A stretch of 64,000 nucleotides of DNA from a virus (IMGVR_UViG_3300024333_000005:1-64000); one strand, 5' to 3'; shown: positions 42,334 through 50,807, counted from the first letter of the stretch. A program made the numbers and translations. Notes: a model not told the origin generated them from the letters alone.

Positions 42334-43751
42334 GGCTTGTCCGCACCGGGACCTGGTGCCAGCTCACCGACCTGGGCGACCGGGAAGCGGTCGCCCGGCT
42401 GCTCGACCGGCGCTTCTCCTATCCCGTCGAGGGCCACGTCTTCGCCCCGGCCTACCGGGCCGGGACCTGGGATGGCCGGGCGCGGCTGGTGCGCCGGCTG
42501 CGGGGCGGGGGGCTGGCCTATCCGGCCGGCCTGCACCCGGAGGTCCTGCGGCTGCTCGCCGCACAGGGCCTGGCCCCCGAGGTCGTCGAGGACTTCCCGC
42601 CGGCCGAGCCGGTCGGGCCCTGGGCCTGGGCTGGCCCCGAGCTGCGGCCCTACCAGGTTGAGGCGGTCGACGCGGTCGTGGCCTACGGCGGCGGCCTGGT
42701 CCGGCTCCCGGTGCGCACTGGCAAGACCGCCCTCGCCGCCGAGCTGATCCGGCGCCTGGGCGTCCGGGCGCTGGTCCTGGTGTCGTCCGACCTGCTCCGG
42801 CGGCAGACCATCGCGGTCCTGCGGGAAGCGCTGCCGGGAGCCCGGGTCGGGGCGGTGGGCGAGGGCGCCTGGGAGGCGGACGGGGACCTGTGCGTCGCCA
42901 CCCTCCAGAGCCTCTGCCCCCGGCTGCGCACCCGGGACTTCCGGGCCTTCGCCCGGCGCTGGCCCCTGGTGGTGCTCGACGAGGTCCACCACCTCCAGAG
43001 CGAGGGCGACGCCTGGCGCAACGTGGCCCTGGCCCTGGACGCCCGCTACAAAGTGGGGCTCTCCGCCACCGTCGAGGTCGGGCGCAAGCGGCAGAACGAG
43101 ACGGGGGCAATCTGGCTGCGCGGGCTCTGCGGCCCGGTGGTCTACTCCCGGACCCTGTCGGAGATGATCGAGGCCGGCTACCTGGTCCGGCCGACCATCC
43201 GCTTCGTCCGTCACGGCGCCCCTCCCCTGGCCGCCCGGCGCTGGTCGCCGGCGGTCTACCGGGACGGGATCACCGACTGCGCCGAGCGCAACGCCCGCAT
43301 CGTCGCCGAGGCGGTCGCCTACGCCCGGGAGGGGCGGCGGGTCCTGGTCGACGTGAGCCGGGTGGGGCACGCCCGCCGGCTGCTGTCCCTCTTGCAGCGA
43401 GGCTACGAGGGGACCGTGGCGCTGCTCCTGGGCGCCTCCCCGGCCGAGGAACGGGCCCGGGTCCTGCGGGCCTGGGCCGCCGGCCGCATTGGGATCGTGG
43501 TGGGCACGATCCTGGGCGAGGGCGTCGACGTGCCCGCGTTGGAGGTCGTGGTCAACGCCGAGGGCGGCAAGGCCCGGACGAGCACCATCCAGCGGCTCCG
43601 CAACCTGACCGTTGCCCCGGGGAAACGCGGGGCCGTAGTGGTCGAGCTGGTCGACGACCATCAGGCGCAGCTCCGGGCCTGGACCCTGGAGCGCCTGCGC
43701 ATCTACCGGAGCGAGCCGGCCTTCTGCCTCCGGGTGGAGGGCCGGAGTTGA
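42330..43751 (+). CDS. SF2 DNA helicase, UvsW-like
   Basis: A 473-residue helicase from TTG 42330, overlapping the clamp stop (TTGA). It has an N-terminal domain of about 100 residues, then Q-like RPYQVEAVDAV, Walker A VRTGKT (K132), DEVHH (D217-H220), LSATVE, and the second RecA-like half with VGTILGEGVDVPALEVVVN and QRLRNLTVAPGK (arginine finger region). This is the layout of UvsW/RAD25-like phage helicases that remodel branched DNA and can shut off R-loop replication. Confidence 0.82.
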   Translation: MRLVRTGTWCQLTDLGDREAVARLLDRRFSYPVEGHVFAPAYRAGTWDGRARLVRRLRGGGLAYPAGLHPEVLRLLAAQGLAPEVVEDFPPAEPVGPWAWAGPELRPYQVEAVDAVVAYGGGLVRLPVRTGKTALAAELIRRLGVRALVLVSSDLLRRQTIAVLREALPGARVGAVGEGAWEADGDLCVATLQSLCPRLRTRDFRAFARRWPLVVLDEVHHLQSEGDAWRNVALALDARYKVGLSATVEVGRKRQNETGAIWLRGLCGPVVYSRTLSEMIEAGYLVRPTIRFVRHGAPPLAARRWSPAVYRDGITDCAERNARIVAEAVAYAREGRRVLVDVSRVGHARRLLSLLQRGYEGTVALLLGASPAEERARVLRAWAAGRIGIVVGTILGEGVDVPALEVVVNAEGGKARTSTIQRLRNLTVAPGKRGAVVVELVDDHQAQLRAWTLERLRIYRSEPAFCLRVEGRS

Positions 43752-43776
43752 ACCGCCAGCCGAGGGAGGGTAGGCT
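43748..43776 (+). promoter_or_regulatory. weak sigma-70-like promoter
   Basis: TTGAAC (43748-43753) and TAGGCT (43771-43776) are separated by 17 bases, at the end of the helicase gene and just ahead of the structured gap. The -10 element matches the consensus at only three positions, so this is a tentative call resting mainly on correct spacing. Confidence 0.3.
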
Positions 43777-43938
43777 GGCATCGACAGCGGCGTCTGCCTC
43801 CACCCAGGGCAGGCGCCGTCGGTTCGCCGGGTCGGGCGGCTGGGGTCCCGGGTCGCTGTCGGGGCGCCATGCCCTCCTTCTCCCCCGGGGTCGCCCCTGG
43901 GTGGCCGCCCGACCCGGCGAACCGAACCGGAGATGGCC
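43752..43938 (+). other. structured intergenic region
   Basis: About 187 bases without a gene. A long inverted repeat pairs 43819-43840 with 43904-43925: the inner 20 bases GGTTCGCCGGGTCGGGCGGC are perfectly matched and two further pairs extend the outer end. The 63-base interior contains smaller stems, for example GGGGCG (43861-43866) with CGCCCC (43892-43897), and a small hairpin GCCT/AGGC precedes it. A cruciform, replication signal or strong attenuator are all possible. Confidence 0.65.
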
Positions 43939-44895
43939 ATGCCCCGACCGTTCCGCCTGACGCGGCGCCAGCTTGATGCCCTCGCGGTCCTGGCCGCGCT
44001 TGATCCCGCAGACCTCCGGCTCCACCCGGTAGGGAGCCTGGCCGGGGCCCTGGGAGTCAGTTGCCGACAAGCCTCCTGGCTGCTCTCCGGCCTGGTTCGC
44101 CGGGGTCTGGTAGCCCGGACGGGACCGGGAAGCAGGGGTGCGCAAACGTCGGACATTGTAGGAGATGTCCTTACAAAAGTGGCGTGCACGCCACTTTTGT
44201 CGGCACCCCTTGATTTACCTAGCGATTTTCAACTCACTAGCTTAGCTCTCCCGGAGGGAGAGCTTAGTGCGCGATCCGGGCCCTCCTGCCCTCTTCCCTT
44301 CCGGGCTCCCGCGGAGGTCCGGGAGGCGGCCTGCTACGCCGCCTCCCCGGGCGAGCTGGTGGGAGCCCTCAAGAAGCTCGCCGCCCGGTCGAACTGCCAC
44401 GTCTCTCCCCGGCAGAACCGGAGGCAGGCCGGAGACCTGGACTACCTGGGGGAGCTGTACACCTCCCGGCGGCGCCGGTTGGAGCCGGAGTACAATCCTC
44501 CCCCCGGCCTGCGGCGAGACCTGGCAAAGCTCCTGGCCGGCCTGACGCGGGTCCGCCTGGGGCGGAAGCACTGGCCCCTCTACCTGGACTTCTGCTTCAA
44601 GGCGTTCCCCCGGTTCGCGCCCCTGGCCTTCCCTCCGGCGAGGGCCGTGGCCGGCGAAGCGCTGCTCGACTCCTACCTGGCTTCCCTGGGTCGGCGGAAG
44701 CTCGACCTCCGCCGGGCGGCGGCCATGCTGGCCGCCGCCGGTTACGGCGACCTGCCGGCCTGGGTGGTGGCCGACATGGCCCGGAGCGAGGCGGCCTCCC
44801 CCGGGGCCCTGGCCGGCATCGAGGACCGCCGCTTCGCCGAGGCGGCAGCCTGGCTGCGGGAGCGGCTGGACGAGGTGGGGTACGCCGATGAGTAG
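43939..44895 (+). CDS. replication initiator-like protein with internal origin candidate
   Basis: A 318-residue protein from ATG 43939 (GGAG at 43929-43932); ATG 43933 is an alternative. Residues 1-60 look like a winged-helix DNA-binding domain (TRRQLDALAVLAAL, GSLAGALGVSCRQASWLLSG). Residues about 70-112 are encoded by an AT-rich, palindrome-filled block and read as non-conserved linker. The C-terminal half (from about 130) is helical with many Arg (RRDLAKLLAGLTRVRLGRKH). The next gene is a DnaB-like helicase. This matches the lambda O arrangement: binding domain, origin within the gene, helicase-contact domain. I see no family motif, so initiator is inferred from context. Confidence 0.6.
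   Translation: MPRPFRLTRRQLDALAVLAALDPADLRLHPVGSLAGALGVSCRQASWLLSGLVRRGLVARTGPGSRGAQTSDIVGDVLTKVACTPLLSAPLDLPSDFQLTSLALPEGELSARSGPSCPLPFRAPAEVREAACYAASPGELVGALKKLAARSNCHVSPRQNRRQAGDLDYLGELYTSRRRRLEPEYNPPPGLRRDLAKLLAGLTRVRLGRKHWPLYLDFCFKAFPRFAPLAFPPARAVAGEALLDSYLASLGRRKLDLRRAAAMLAAAGYGDLPAWVVADMARSEAASPGALAGIEDRRFAEAAAWLRERLDEVGYADE
44151..44269 (+). other. candidate replication origin inside the initiator gene
   Basis: In an otherwise very GC-rich genome, 44151-44250 is 52% A+T by hand count. It holds GGACAT/ATGTCC (44151-44156 and 44165-44170), a perfect 28-base palindrome at 44173-44200 (left half ACAAAAGTGGCGTG), an AT-rich spacer around 44210-44240, and a hairpin AGCTCTCCC/GGGAGAGCT (44244-44252 and 44256-44264) extended by CACTA/TAGTG (44235-44239 and 44265-44269). 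Three symmetric sites beside an AT-rich stretch is how many phage origins look. Confidence 0.6.
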
Positions 44896-46243
44896 CGGCA
44901 GCTTCGACGTGGAGCTGGAGCGGGACGTGCTCGCCCAGTGCCTCCGGGACGCGGCCTACCTGCGGCGGGCGGTGCCGGTCCTGCGGCGGCACGACTTCGC
45001 CTCCCCGGCCCTGCGCTGGCTGTGGGGGGTCCTGGCCGACGTATACTCGACCACCCGGGAGCTGCCCTCCCCGCACGTCTGGGGACTGCGGCTCGACCGG
45101 GACTTCGCCGAGGACGAGCAGCGGGCCTACCACGAGGAAGTCCTGCTCGGGCTCTGGCGGCGCCGCTCGACCTCGCCCCGGGCGGCGCTTGAAGAGGTCC
45201 GCCGCTTCGTCCAGATGGCGGCGGTGAGGGCTTCGGCGGCCGAGGCCCTGGGTGCCATCGACGACGGCGAAGTCGACGAGGCGGCCCGGATGATCGCCGA
45301 GGGGGCCAAGGCGGCCCGGACGGCCGGTGCCCTGGACGAGCCCGAGTCCTGGGCGACCTCGGGGGAGGCCCGCCTGGCCGGCTACCGGGCCGCTCCGGTG
45401 GGGCTGCGAGTCGCGACCCCGTTCCTGGCGCTCGACCGCGCTCTGGGTGGCGGCCTGCGGCCCGGTTGCCTGGGGCTGGTGGTGGCGACCACCAACATCG
45501 GCAAGTCAGCGCTCGCCGTGGACCTGGGCTTCACCGCCCTGACCCGGGCCAAGGCGGCGGTGGCGCACGTCACCACCGAAGAGACCAAGGCCGAGGCCCT
45601 GGCCCGCTACGACGCCCGCTACACCGGCATCCCCCGGGACCGGCTCATGGCCTCCCGCCTGCTCCCCGGCGAGGGCGAGCTGATCGAAGCGAAGTTCCGC
45701 AAGGCGGCTCGCTGGGGCCGGCGGCTTCAGGTCCAGGAGATCCCTCCCCGGAGCCCGGTGTCGGCGGTGGCGGCCTTCGTCGAGTCGGTCCGGGCCGAGT
45801 TCCCGGACGACCTGCTGGTGGTGGTGGTCGACAGCCCCGACCACCTGGAGCCCGACCGCAAGGCGGAGAACTACCGCCTGGGCGCCTCGGCGGTCTACTG
45901 GGCCCTCAAGGGGCTGGCGCTCGACCCGACCCTGGGGCCGGCGGCGGTCTGGGCGACCGTCCAGGCGCCGGCGAAGTTCGCCGGGAAGCGGTTGACCTCG
46001 GAGGCGGTCTCCGAGTCCTACGACAAGGCCCGGGTCGCGGACGCGATGGCCGGGCTCATGGAGAGCGAAGGCGACGAGGGGGAGGAAACCGAGGCGGCCG
46101 AGCGCAACCTCCAGCTCGTGCTCGTCAAGAACCGCCTGGGCGGAATCAAGCGGCTCACCGTCTACTGCGTGGCCAACCTGGGGACCTGCTCGTTCCGGGA
46201 AGTCGCCGCCCGTCGACCGGCGCCGGCGGAGGAAGGGGCATGA
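44888..46243 (+). CDS. DnaB-like replicative helicase
   Basis: A 451-residue protein from ATG 44888, overlapping the initiator stop. The N-terminal half has the helical FDVELERDVLAQCLRDAAYL start of DnaB-type proteins. The RecA-like motor begins GLRVATPFLALDRALGGGLR; Walker A is ATTNIGKSAL (K206), with HVTTEETK as motif H1a and LLVVVVDSPDHLEP as Walker B. The C-terminal LVKNRLGG matches the DnaB R/K finger region. It would unwind DNA at the fork with the primase encoded next. Confidence 0.82.
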   Translation: MSSGSFDVELERDVLAQCLRDAAYLRRAVPVLRRHDFASPALRWLWGVLADVYSTTRELPSPHVWGLRLDRDFAEDEQRAYHEEVLLGLWRRRSTSPRAALEEVRRFVQMAAVRASAAEALGAIDDGEVDEAARMIAEGAKAARTAGALDEPESWATSGEARLAGYRAAPVGLRVATPFLALDRALGGGLRPGCLGLVVATTNIGKSALAVDLGFTALTRAKAAVAHVTTEETKAEALARYDARYTGIPRDRLMASRLLPGEGELIEAKFRKAARWGRRLQVQEIPPRSPVSAVAAFVESVRAEFPDDLLVVVVDSPDHLEPDRKAENYRLGASAVYWALKGLALDPTLGPAAVWATVQAPAKFAGKRLTSEAVSESYDKARVADAMAGLMESEGDEGEETEAAERNLQLVLVKNRLGGIKRLTVYCVANLGTCSFREVAARRPAPAEEGA

Positions 46244-46524
46244 GCGGCTACTGCCCCGGCGACGACCTGCTCGCCCGGTTGCCTGCCCCTCTGGGGCCGG
46301 CGGTTGATGCGCTGGTCCCCCTGGCCGCGGCCGAGCTGGCGACCCTGGACCGGGTGGCCCTGGGCCGGGTAGTCGAGCGGGAGCGACGGCGGGTCCTGGA
46401 GGGCCTGGCCGCGTGCGAGTGGCTGGTCGCCCCTGGCGGCGGCCGAGAGCCCAAGGCCCCCCTCGTCGCCCCGCTGGCGAAGCTGATTGCCGCTCTGCGG
46501 CTGCTCGGGAGATCGGCCGGATGA
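46240..46524 (+). CDS. hypothetical protein between helicase and primase
   Basis: A 94-residue helical protein from ATG 46240, overlapping the helicase stop (ATGA) and the primase start. It reads as two or three helices (LLARLPAPLGPAVDALVPLA, then LDRVALGRVVERERRRVLE) and has a C-terminal Leu/Ala helix. Its place and size would suit a helicase loader or primase partner, but there is no diagnostic motif. Confidence 0.6.
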   Translation: MSGYCPGDDLLARLPAPLGPAVDALVPLAAAELATLDRVALGRVVERERRRVLEGLAACEWLVAPGGGREPKAPLVAPLAKLIAALRLLGRSAG

Positions 46525-47519
46525 GGCTGGACCTGCCCGGCTACCTGGGCGCTCGGACCACCGTGCACCACGAGGCGGCCGGGGAGCACGGCCCCGAGCT
46601 GGTCTGCGACTGCCCGCGGTGCGGGCGGGTCGGCAAGCTCTGGGTGAACGCTGCCAGCGGCCGGTGGGTCTGCTACTTCTGCGGGCAGGGGGGCGGCCTG
46701 CTCCGCCTGGTGGGTTGGCTGGACGGGCTCTCCCCGGCCGAGGCCCGGCGCACCCTGCGGGGCCTGGGCCGTCTGGCGGCGCCGGCCCTGCCGGCCGCCG
46801 ACGAGCTGGCCCGGCGCCGGTCGACCGAACCGGACGACCGCCCGGCCCCCGGGGGTCTCCCCTCCGGCTACGTCCCGGTCTACGACCCGGCCTCCGGGCG
46901 CTGGACCGTGCCCGAGTACCTGCGGCGCCGGGGCGTGCCTCTGCGGCTGGCGGCCCGCTATGGGCTGGGGGTGGTGCTGGACCCGGCCTGCGCGGACCCC
47001 GAGTGCGCCGGCCGGCCTGGCGGCTGCCGCTACGCCGGGCGCTTGATCCTCCCGGTCCGGGAGCGGGGCCGGGTCCTGACCTACCAGGCCCGCCTCATGG
47101 GCCCGGGCGAGCCGAAGTACCTGGGGCCGCCCCTGGCGAAGAAGGGCCTGCTGTTCGGGCTCGACGAAGCGGCCGGGGCGGCCGAGGCGGTAGTGGTCGA
47201 GGGAACCTTCGACGCCCTGGGGGTGGCCCGCCTGGGCCTGGCCGCGGTGGCCCTGCTCGGCAAGGTGGCTTCGCCGGCGCAGGCGCTCCGCCTGGCCCGA
47301 GCCGGTTTCGTCCGGGCCACGATCCTGCTCGACGCCGACGCCCCGGCCGCGGCGCAGGAGGCGGCCCTGGTCCTGGGCGAGCTGCTGCCGGTGCGGGTGG
47401 CGACCCTGGCCGCGGGCGACCCTGGCGGCGCGCCGCCGGAGGCAATCCGGGCCGCTCTGGCCGCGGCCCGACCCCCGAGCCTTCGGGGCCGCGGGTCGGC
47501 AAAACCCTTGGCCTTGTAG
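46521..47519 (+). CDS. DnaG-type primase (CHC2-like zinc and TOPRIM)
   Basis: A 332-residue protein from ATG 46521. Residues 28-60 form a four-cysteine zinc module (CDCPRCG...WVCYFCGQGG) like bacterial primases. The TOPRIM part has a VVVEGTFDALGV segment (conserved Glu near 226) and ATILLDADAP (Asp near 268). A second cysteine group, CADPECAGRPGGC, lies near residue 160. It lacks the DnaB-binding C-terminal domain of DnaG, so it is a short phage type. It acts with the helicase just upstream. Confidence 0.82.
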   Translation: MRLDLPGYLGARTTVHHEAAGEHGPELVCDCPRCGRVGKLWVNAASGRWVCYFCGQGGGLLRLVGWLDGLSPAEARRTLRGLGRLAAPALPAADELARRRSTEPDDRPAPGGLPSGYVPVYDPASGRWTVPEYLRRRGVPLRLAARYGLGVVLDPACADPECAGRPGGCRYAGRLILPVRERGRVLTYQARLMGPGEPKYLGPPLAKKGLLFGLDEAAGAAEAVVVEGTFDALGVARLGLAAVALLGKVASPAQALRLARAGFVRATILLDADAPAAAQEAALVLGELLPVRVATLAAGDPGGAPPEAIRAALAAARPPSLRGRGSAKPLAL

Positions 47520-47547
47520 GGAAAGTGAGTTGCCCTCTCTTTTCCTG

Positions 47548-47576
47548 TTGACTTCCCGCAACCCCGCTGCTATGCT
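47548..47576 (+). promoter_or_regulatory. sigma-70-type promoter
   Basis: TTGACT (47548-47553) and TATGCT (47571-47576) are separated by exactly 17 bases in the 79-base gap between primase and the ATPase gene. They match the consensus at five and four of six positions. An AGGAGGT ribosome-binding site (47588-47594) and ATG 47599 follow. This is the best promoter I see in the window. A weak stem GGAAAG/CTTTTCC region at about 47520-47546 lies before it and might end upstream transcription. Confidence 0.7.
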
Positions 47577-47598
47577 TGCTGATGGATAGGAGGTCGCG

Positions 47599-48522
47599 AT
47601 GGCAGAGCGGTTGCGGTTCGGGCGGTTGGAGCTGGCGGTCCGGGAGGACCTGACCCCGGCGGACGAGTTCCGGGTGCCGGCCTTCGACGAGCAGTACTAC
47701 CTCGACCCCGTCCGCCTGGAGGACCTGGCGGCTGCGGTGCAGGTCCGCATCCCCGCCTTCCTCTGCGGGCCGCCCGGCTCCGGCAAGACCAGCGTGGTCC
47801 TCCAGCTCGCGGCCCTGCTCAACCAGCCCGCGGTCCGGGTCAACCTGGGCGGACAGCCCCACGTGGCGGACCTGCTCGGCGAGAAGGCCCTGACCGTCGA
47901 GCCGGCCTCCGGGCAGGCGGTCACCGAGTGGCGGGACGGCCCGGTCACCGAGGCCGTCCGCCGGGGCTGGTGGTTGATCCTGGACGAGTACACCGCCATG
48001 CCGCCGAGCGTGACCCTGCGGCTCCAGGGGCTCCTGGAGGTCGGGGGCTCGCTGGTGCTGGCGGAGAACGGGGGCGAGGTAGTCGAGCCCCACCCGAGCT
48101 TCCGCCTGTTCGCCACCGACAACACCACTGGCCGGGGCGACGACACCGGCCTCTATCAGGGGACCCAGGCGCAGAACGACGCCAACCTGGACCGCTTCGT
48201 GGTCTTCGCCTGCGACTACCCGCCCCCGGCCGAAGAGGCGGCGATCCTGGTCCGCAAGACGGGCATCCCCGCCAAGGTGGCGAGGATGATGGTGGAGGTT
48301 GCGACCCTGGTGCGGTCCGGCATGCAGAAGTCGGAGACCTTCTGCACCCTCGGGACCCGGCGGCTCCTGGCCTGGGCCAGCTTCGCCGCGGCCTACGCGA
48401 ACGGCCACGCCTACACCGCCCCCGCGGCCCGGGCCTACCGGGTCGCGGTCCGGTCGAAGCTCGGGGCGGAGGACGCGGCCTACGTCGACGGGGTGGCGAA
48501 GCGGGTGGGGTTCGACCTGTGA
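47599..48522 (+). CDS. MoxR/CobS-like AAA+ ATPase
   Basis: A 307-residue protein from ATG 47599 with a strong ribosome-binding site and the promoter above. It has Walker A GPPGSGKTS (K63), Walker B LILDEYTAMP (D129, E130), a sensor-like LFATDNTTGRGDDTG and an arginine near RFVVFACDYPPP. The pattern matches phage and bacterial CobS/MoxR ATPases, which remodel metal-chelatase or other targets together with a VWA protein. The next gene encodes such a VWA protein, overlapping by four bases. Confidence 0.82.
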   Translation: MAERLRFGRLELAVREDLTPADEFRVPAFDEQYYLDPVRLEDLAAAVQVRIPAFLCGPPGSGKTSVVLQLAALLNQPAVRVNLGGQPHVADLLGEKALTVEPASGQAVTEWRDGPVTEAVRRGWWLILDEYTAMPPSVTLRLQGLLEVGGSLVLAENGGEVVEPHPSFRLFATDNTTGRGDDTGLYQGTQAQNDANLDRFVVFACDYPPPAEEAAILVRKTGIPAKVARMMVEVATLVRSGMQKSETFCTLGTRRLLAWASFAAAYANGHAYTAPAARAYRVAVRSKLGAEDAAYVDGVAKRVGFDL

Positions 48523-50807
48523 CCCGCCCCGCTCCCACCTCTGCCGGCCTGGGCCTGCACGGCGGCTACTTCGCCCGTATCGCCCGCACCTTCGCTCGGG
48601 ACTGGGGGGTGCAGGTTCGGGTCGGGTCCTGCGCCCGGGCGCTCCTGACGCGAGGCGTCGTCGAGCTGCCGGGCGCGGTCGAGTTCCTGGAGGGCGAGGG
48701 CCGGGCGGCCCTGGAGGGGCTGCTCGACCACGAGGCGGCCGGCCACCTGCTCCAGGAGAAGGAGTGGCCCGAGGGCCAGCGCCCGTCGGACGTGCTGATG
48801 CGAGTGCTGGAGCGGCCCGACGCGGCCCGCGTGAAGCGGCTGCTCAACGTCGCCGAGGACGTGCGGGTGGAGCGGGCGGCGGCGGCCCGCTGGCCGGGGA
48901 TCGCCGCAAACCTGCTCGCCGCTCATCGCTTCATGGCCGGCCGCCTGCGGCGCACTCACGAGACGGACCCCCTGCCAGCGGTCGAGCAGGCGTTGCTCCT
49001 GGTGCTCGCCCGAGCCCGGGGCTACGCTGACCACTACGCGTGGCTCCCACCCGAGGCGCACGCGCTGGTGGACCGCCTGGGGCCCGAGGTCGAGCGGGTC
49101 CGCTCCGCCGTCACGCCGGAGGACGCCTACGAGGCGGCCCTGGCGCTCCAGGCGGGCCTGGAGCGGCTGGCGGCTCCCCCGCCGCCCCCGCCGCCCTCCC
49201 CCGCCGCCGCCCCTGCCGGGAGCGGCGAGGACGAGGACGAGACCCCCCAGACCCCCGAGGACCCCGAGAGCGCCGGCGCCAGCGAGGGCGGGGACGACGA
49301 GGACGAGGGGGATGGCGGGGACGACGAGGACGAGGACGAGGACGGCGGCGGCGAGGGCGAGCTGGGCCCCGAGGGGGAGGACGGGCTGGGAGGGGAAGGC
49401 GAGGCTCTGCCTCCGCCCGAGCTGGACGAGGCGGACGACTCGGAGCCCGGCGAGGACGACGGCGAGGGCGGCGAGGGCGGCGAGGGGGCCGAAGGCGACG
49501 GCTGTGGAAGCGAGGACGAGGGCGAGGACGAGGGCGAGGATGGGGAGGACGACGGCGGCCGCGGGAGCGACGAGGACGGCGACGAGAGGGCGGAGGGCGA
49601 CGGCTGCGGAAGCGAGGGCGATGACGAGGGGCCTGGCGACGCCGAGGGTGCCGAGGGGCAGGAGTCTGGCGAGGACGAGGGCGGGGACGAGCAGGACGGG
49701 GCGGCCGGCGAGGGCACCGACGACAGGAGCGGCGAGGGCGCCGGGGAGGGCGGGGCGGCCGGCGCCGGGTCGGGGCCTCCCGACGAGGACCCGGACCCGG
49801 CCGACAAGGGCGAAGTCGCCGGCGAGGCGCTGGCGGTCCTGACGGGCTTGGAGGACCTGGACCCGACCGCCTCCTTCCGCGAGGGCGCTCTGAATGAGCT
49901 GGTGCGGGAAGCGGAAGCGGCGGCCCGGGAGGCTCCCTGGCGGGACCTTCCCCATCCGGCTGCCGCGGCCAGGGACCGCTTCGCCAACACCTGCCCGTCT
50001 GCCCGGTCCCAAGCGACCTACTCGGCGGCCTGGGCGGCCGCGCAGAAGGTGATCGGCGGCCTCTCGGCCCGGCTGGCCGCGCTGCTGCGGACGACCCGGG
50101 AGCAGCGGCTTGCCGACCGGCGCACCGGCCGGGTGGACCCGACCGCCCTGCACCGGGTCCGGGCTGGCCGGACCGACGTTTTCGAGCAGGACCTCCGGCT
50201 GCCGGGGCTGGACACGGCGGTCGCCATCCTGCTCGACGAGTCGGGCTCCATGAGCGGCGGGCGGGCGGGCGCGGCCCGGGAGCTGGTCCTGGCCCTGGGC
50301 GAAGCGCTGCACCGGGCTGCCGTTCCCTTCGAGGTGCTCGGCTGGTGGGAGGAACCTGCCCGGGGGGCGGGGAGCGAGGGTGGCCTCTACACCCGCATCG
50401 AGGCTCGGGTGGTCCACGAGTTCAAGACCTATGGCGAGTCCTGGCCGAGGGTGCGGGGGCGGCTTGGTCACTCGGGCGGCTACGGCAACAACGACGACGC
50501 CGGGGCGACCCTCTACGTTGCCCGCCGGCTGGCGGCCCGGCCGGAGCGGCGCAAGGTGCTCTTCGTCGTCTCCGACGGCGCCCCCTGCCACGCCGGCCGC
50601 AGCACGCCGGAGGCCCGGGAGGACCTCAAGGGCGCCCTGGGCCTGGTCGAGCGGGCCGGAATCGAGACCGCGGGCATCGGCATCGCCTCCCCCCACGGGC
50701 AGGACTTGTACGGGCGGTGGGAGACGGTTGCCTCCCTGGCCGACCTGCCCGGGGCCGCGGTCCGGCTGCTCCAGAAGCTCCTGGTCCCCTGTAGGAGGGC
50801 CGCCTGA
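48519..50807 (+). CDS. VWA-domain CobT-like protein with long acidic region
   Basis: A 762-residue protein from GTG 48519. Residues 1-220 are helical and include LLDHEAAGHLL (H71, E72, H76), resembling the HE..H element at the start of CobT-like proteins. Residues about 230-440 are an extreme acidic, Glu/Asp/Gly-only stretch. Near 565 the VWA domain begins: TAVAILLDESGSMSGG carries the DxSxS MIDAS motif (D573, S575, S577). It presumably pairs with the upstream ATPase as in cobaltochelatase CobS/CobT, but no chelatase large subunit is present, so metal insertion is not implied. Confidence 0.75.
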   Translation: MTRPAPTSAGLGLHGGYFARIARTFARDWGVQVRVGSCARALLTRGVVELPGAVEFLEGEGRAALEGLLDHEAAGHLLQEKEWPEGQRPSDVLMRVLERPDAARVKRLLNVAEDVRVERAAAARWPGIAANLLAAHRFMAGRLRRTHETDPLPAVEQALLLVLARARGYADHYAWLPPEAHALVDRLGPEVERVRSAVTPEDAYEAALALQAGLERLAAPPPPPPPSPAAAPAGSGEDEDETPQTPEDPESAGASEGGDDEDEGDGGDDEDEDEDGGGEGELGPEGEDGLGGEGEALPPPELDEADDSEPGEDDGEGGEGGEGAEGDGCGSEDEGEDEGEDGEDDGGRGSDEDGDERAEGDGCGSEGDDEGPGDAEGAEGQESGEDEGGDEQDGAAGEGTDDRSGEGAGEGGAAGAGSGPPDEDPDPADKGEVAGEALAVLTGLEDLDPTASFREGALNELVREAEAAAREAPWRDLPHPAAAARDRFANTCPSARSQATYSAAWAAAQKVIGGLSARLAALLRTTREQRLADRRTGRVDPTALHRVRAGRTDVFEQDLRLPGLDTAVAILLDESGSMSGGRAGAARELVLALGEALHRAAVPFEVLGWWEEPARGAGSEGGLYTRIEARVVHEFKTYGESWPRVRGRLGHSGGYGNNDDAGATLYVARRLAARPERRKVLFVVSDGAPCHAGRSTPEAREDLKGALGLVERAGIETAGIGIASPHGQDLYGRWETVASLADLPGAAVRLLQKLLVPCRRAA

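Noticed and set aside
47520-47546. Rho-independent terminator before the main promoter
   Set aside because: The stem GGAAAG with CTTTTCC needs a bulge and mismatches and has only a short T-run, so it is not listed as a feature on its own.
49209-49830. Low-complexity GA-rich stretch that could be taken for a simple-sequence repeat or non-coding region
   Set aside because: It stays in frame, encodes an acidic linker, and is flanked by a helical domain and an intact VWA domain in the same protein.
47599-50807. Literal annotation of the ATPase and VWA pair as cobaltochelatase subunits
   Set aside because: No CobN-like subunit or cobalamin genes are present, and CobS/CobT-like pairs in phages have no proven chelatase role.
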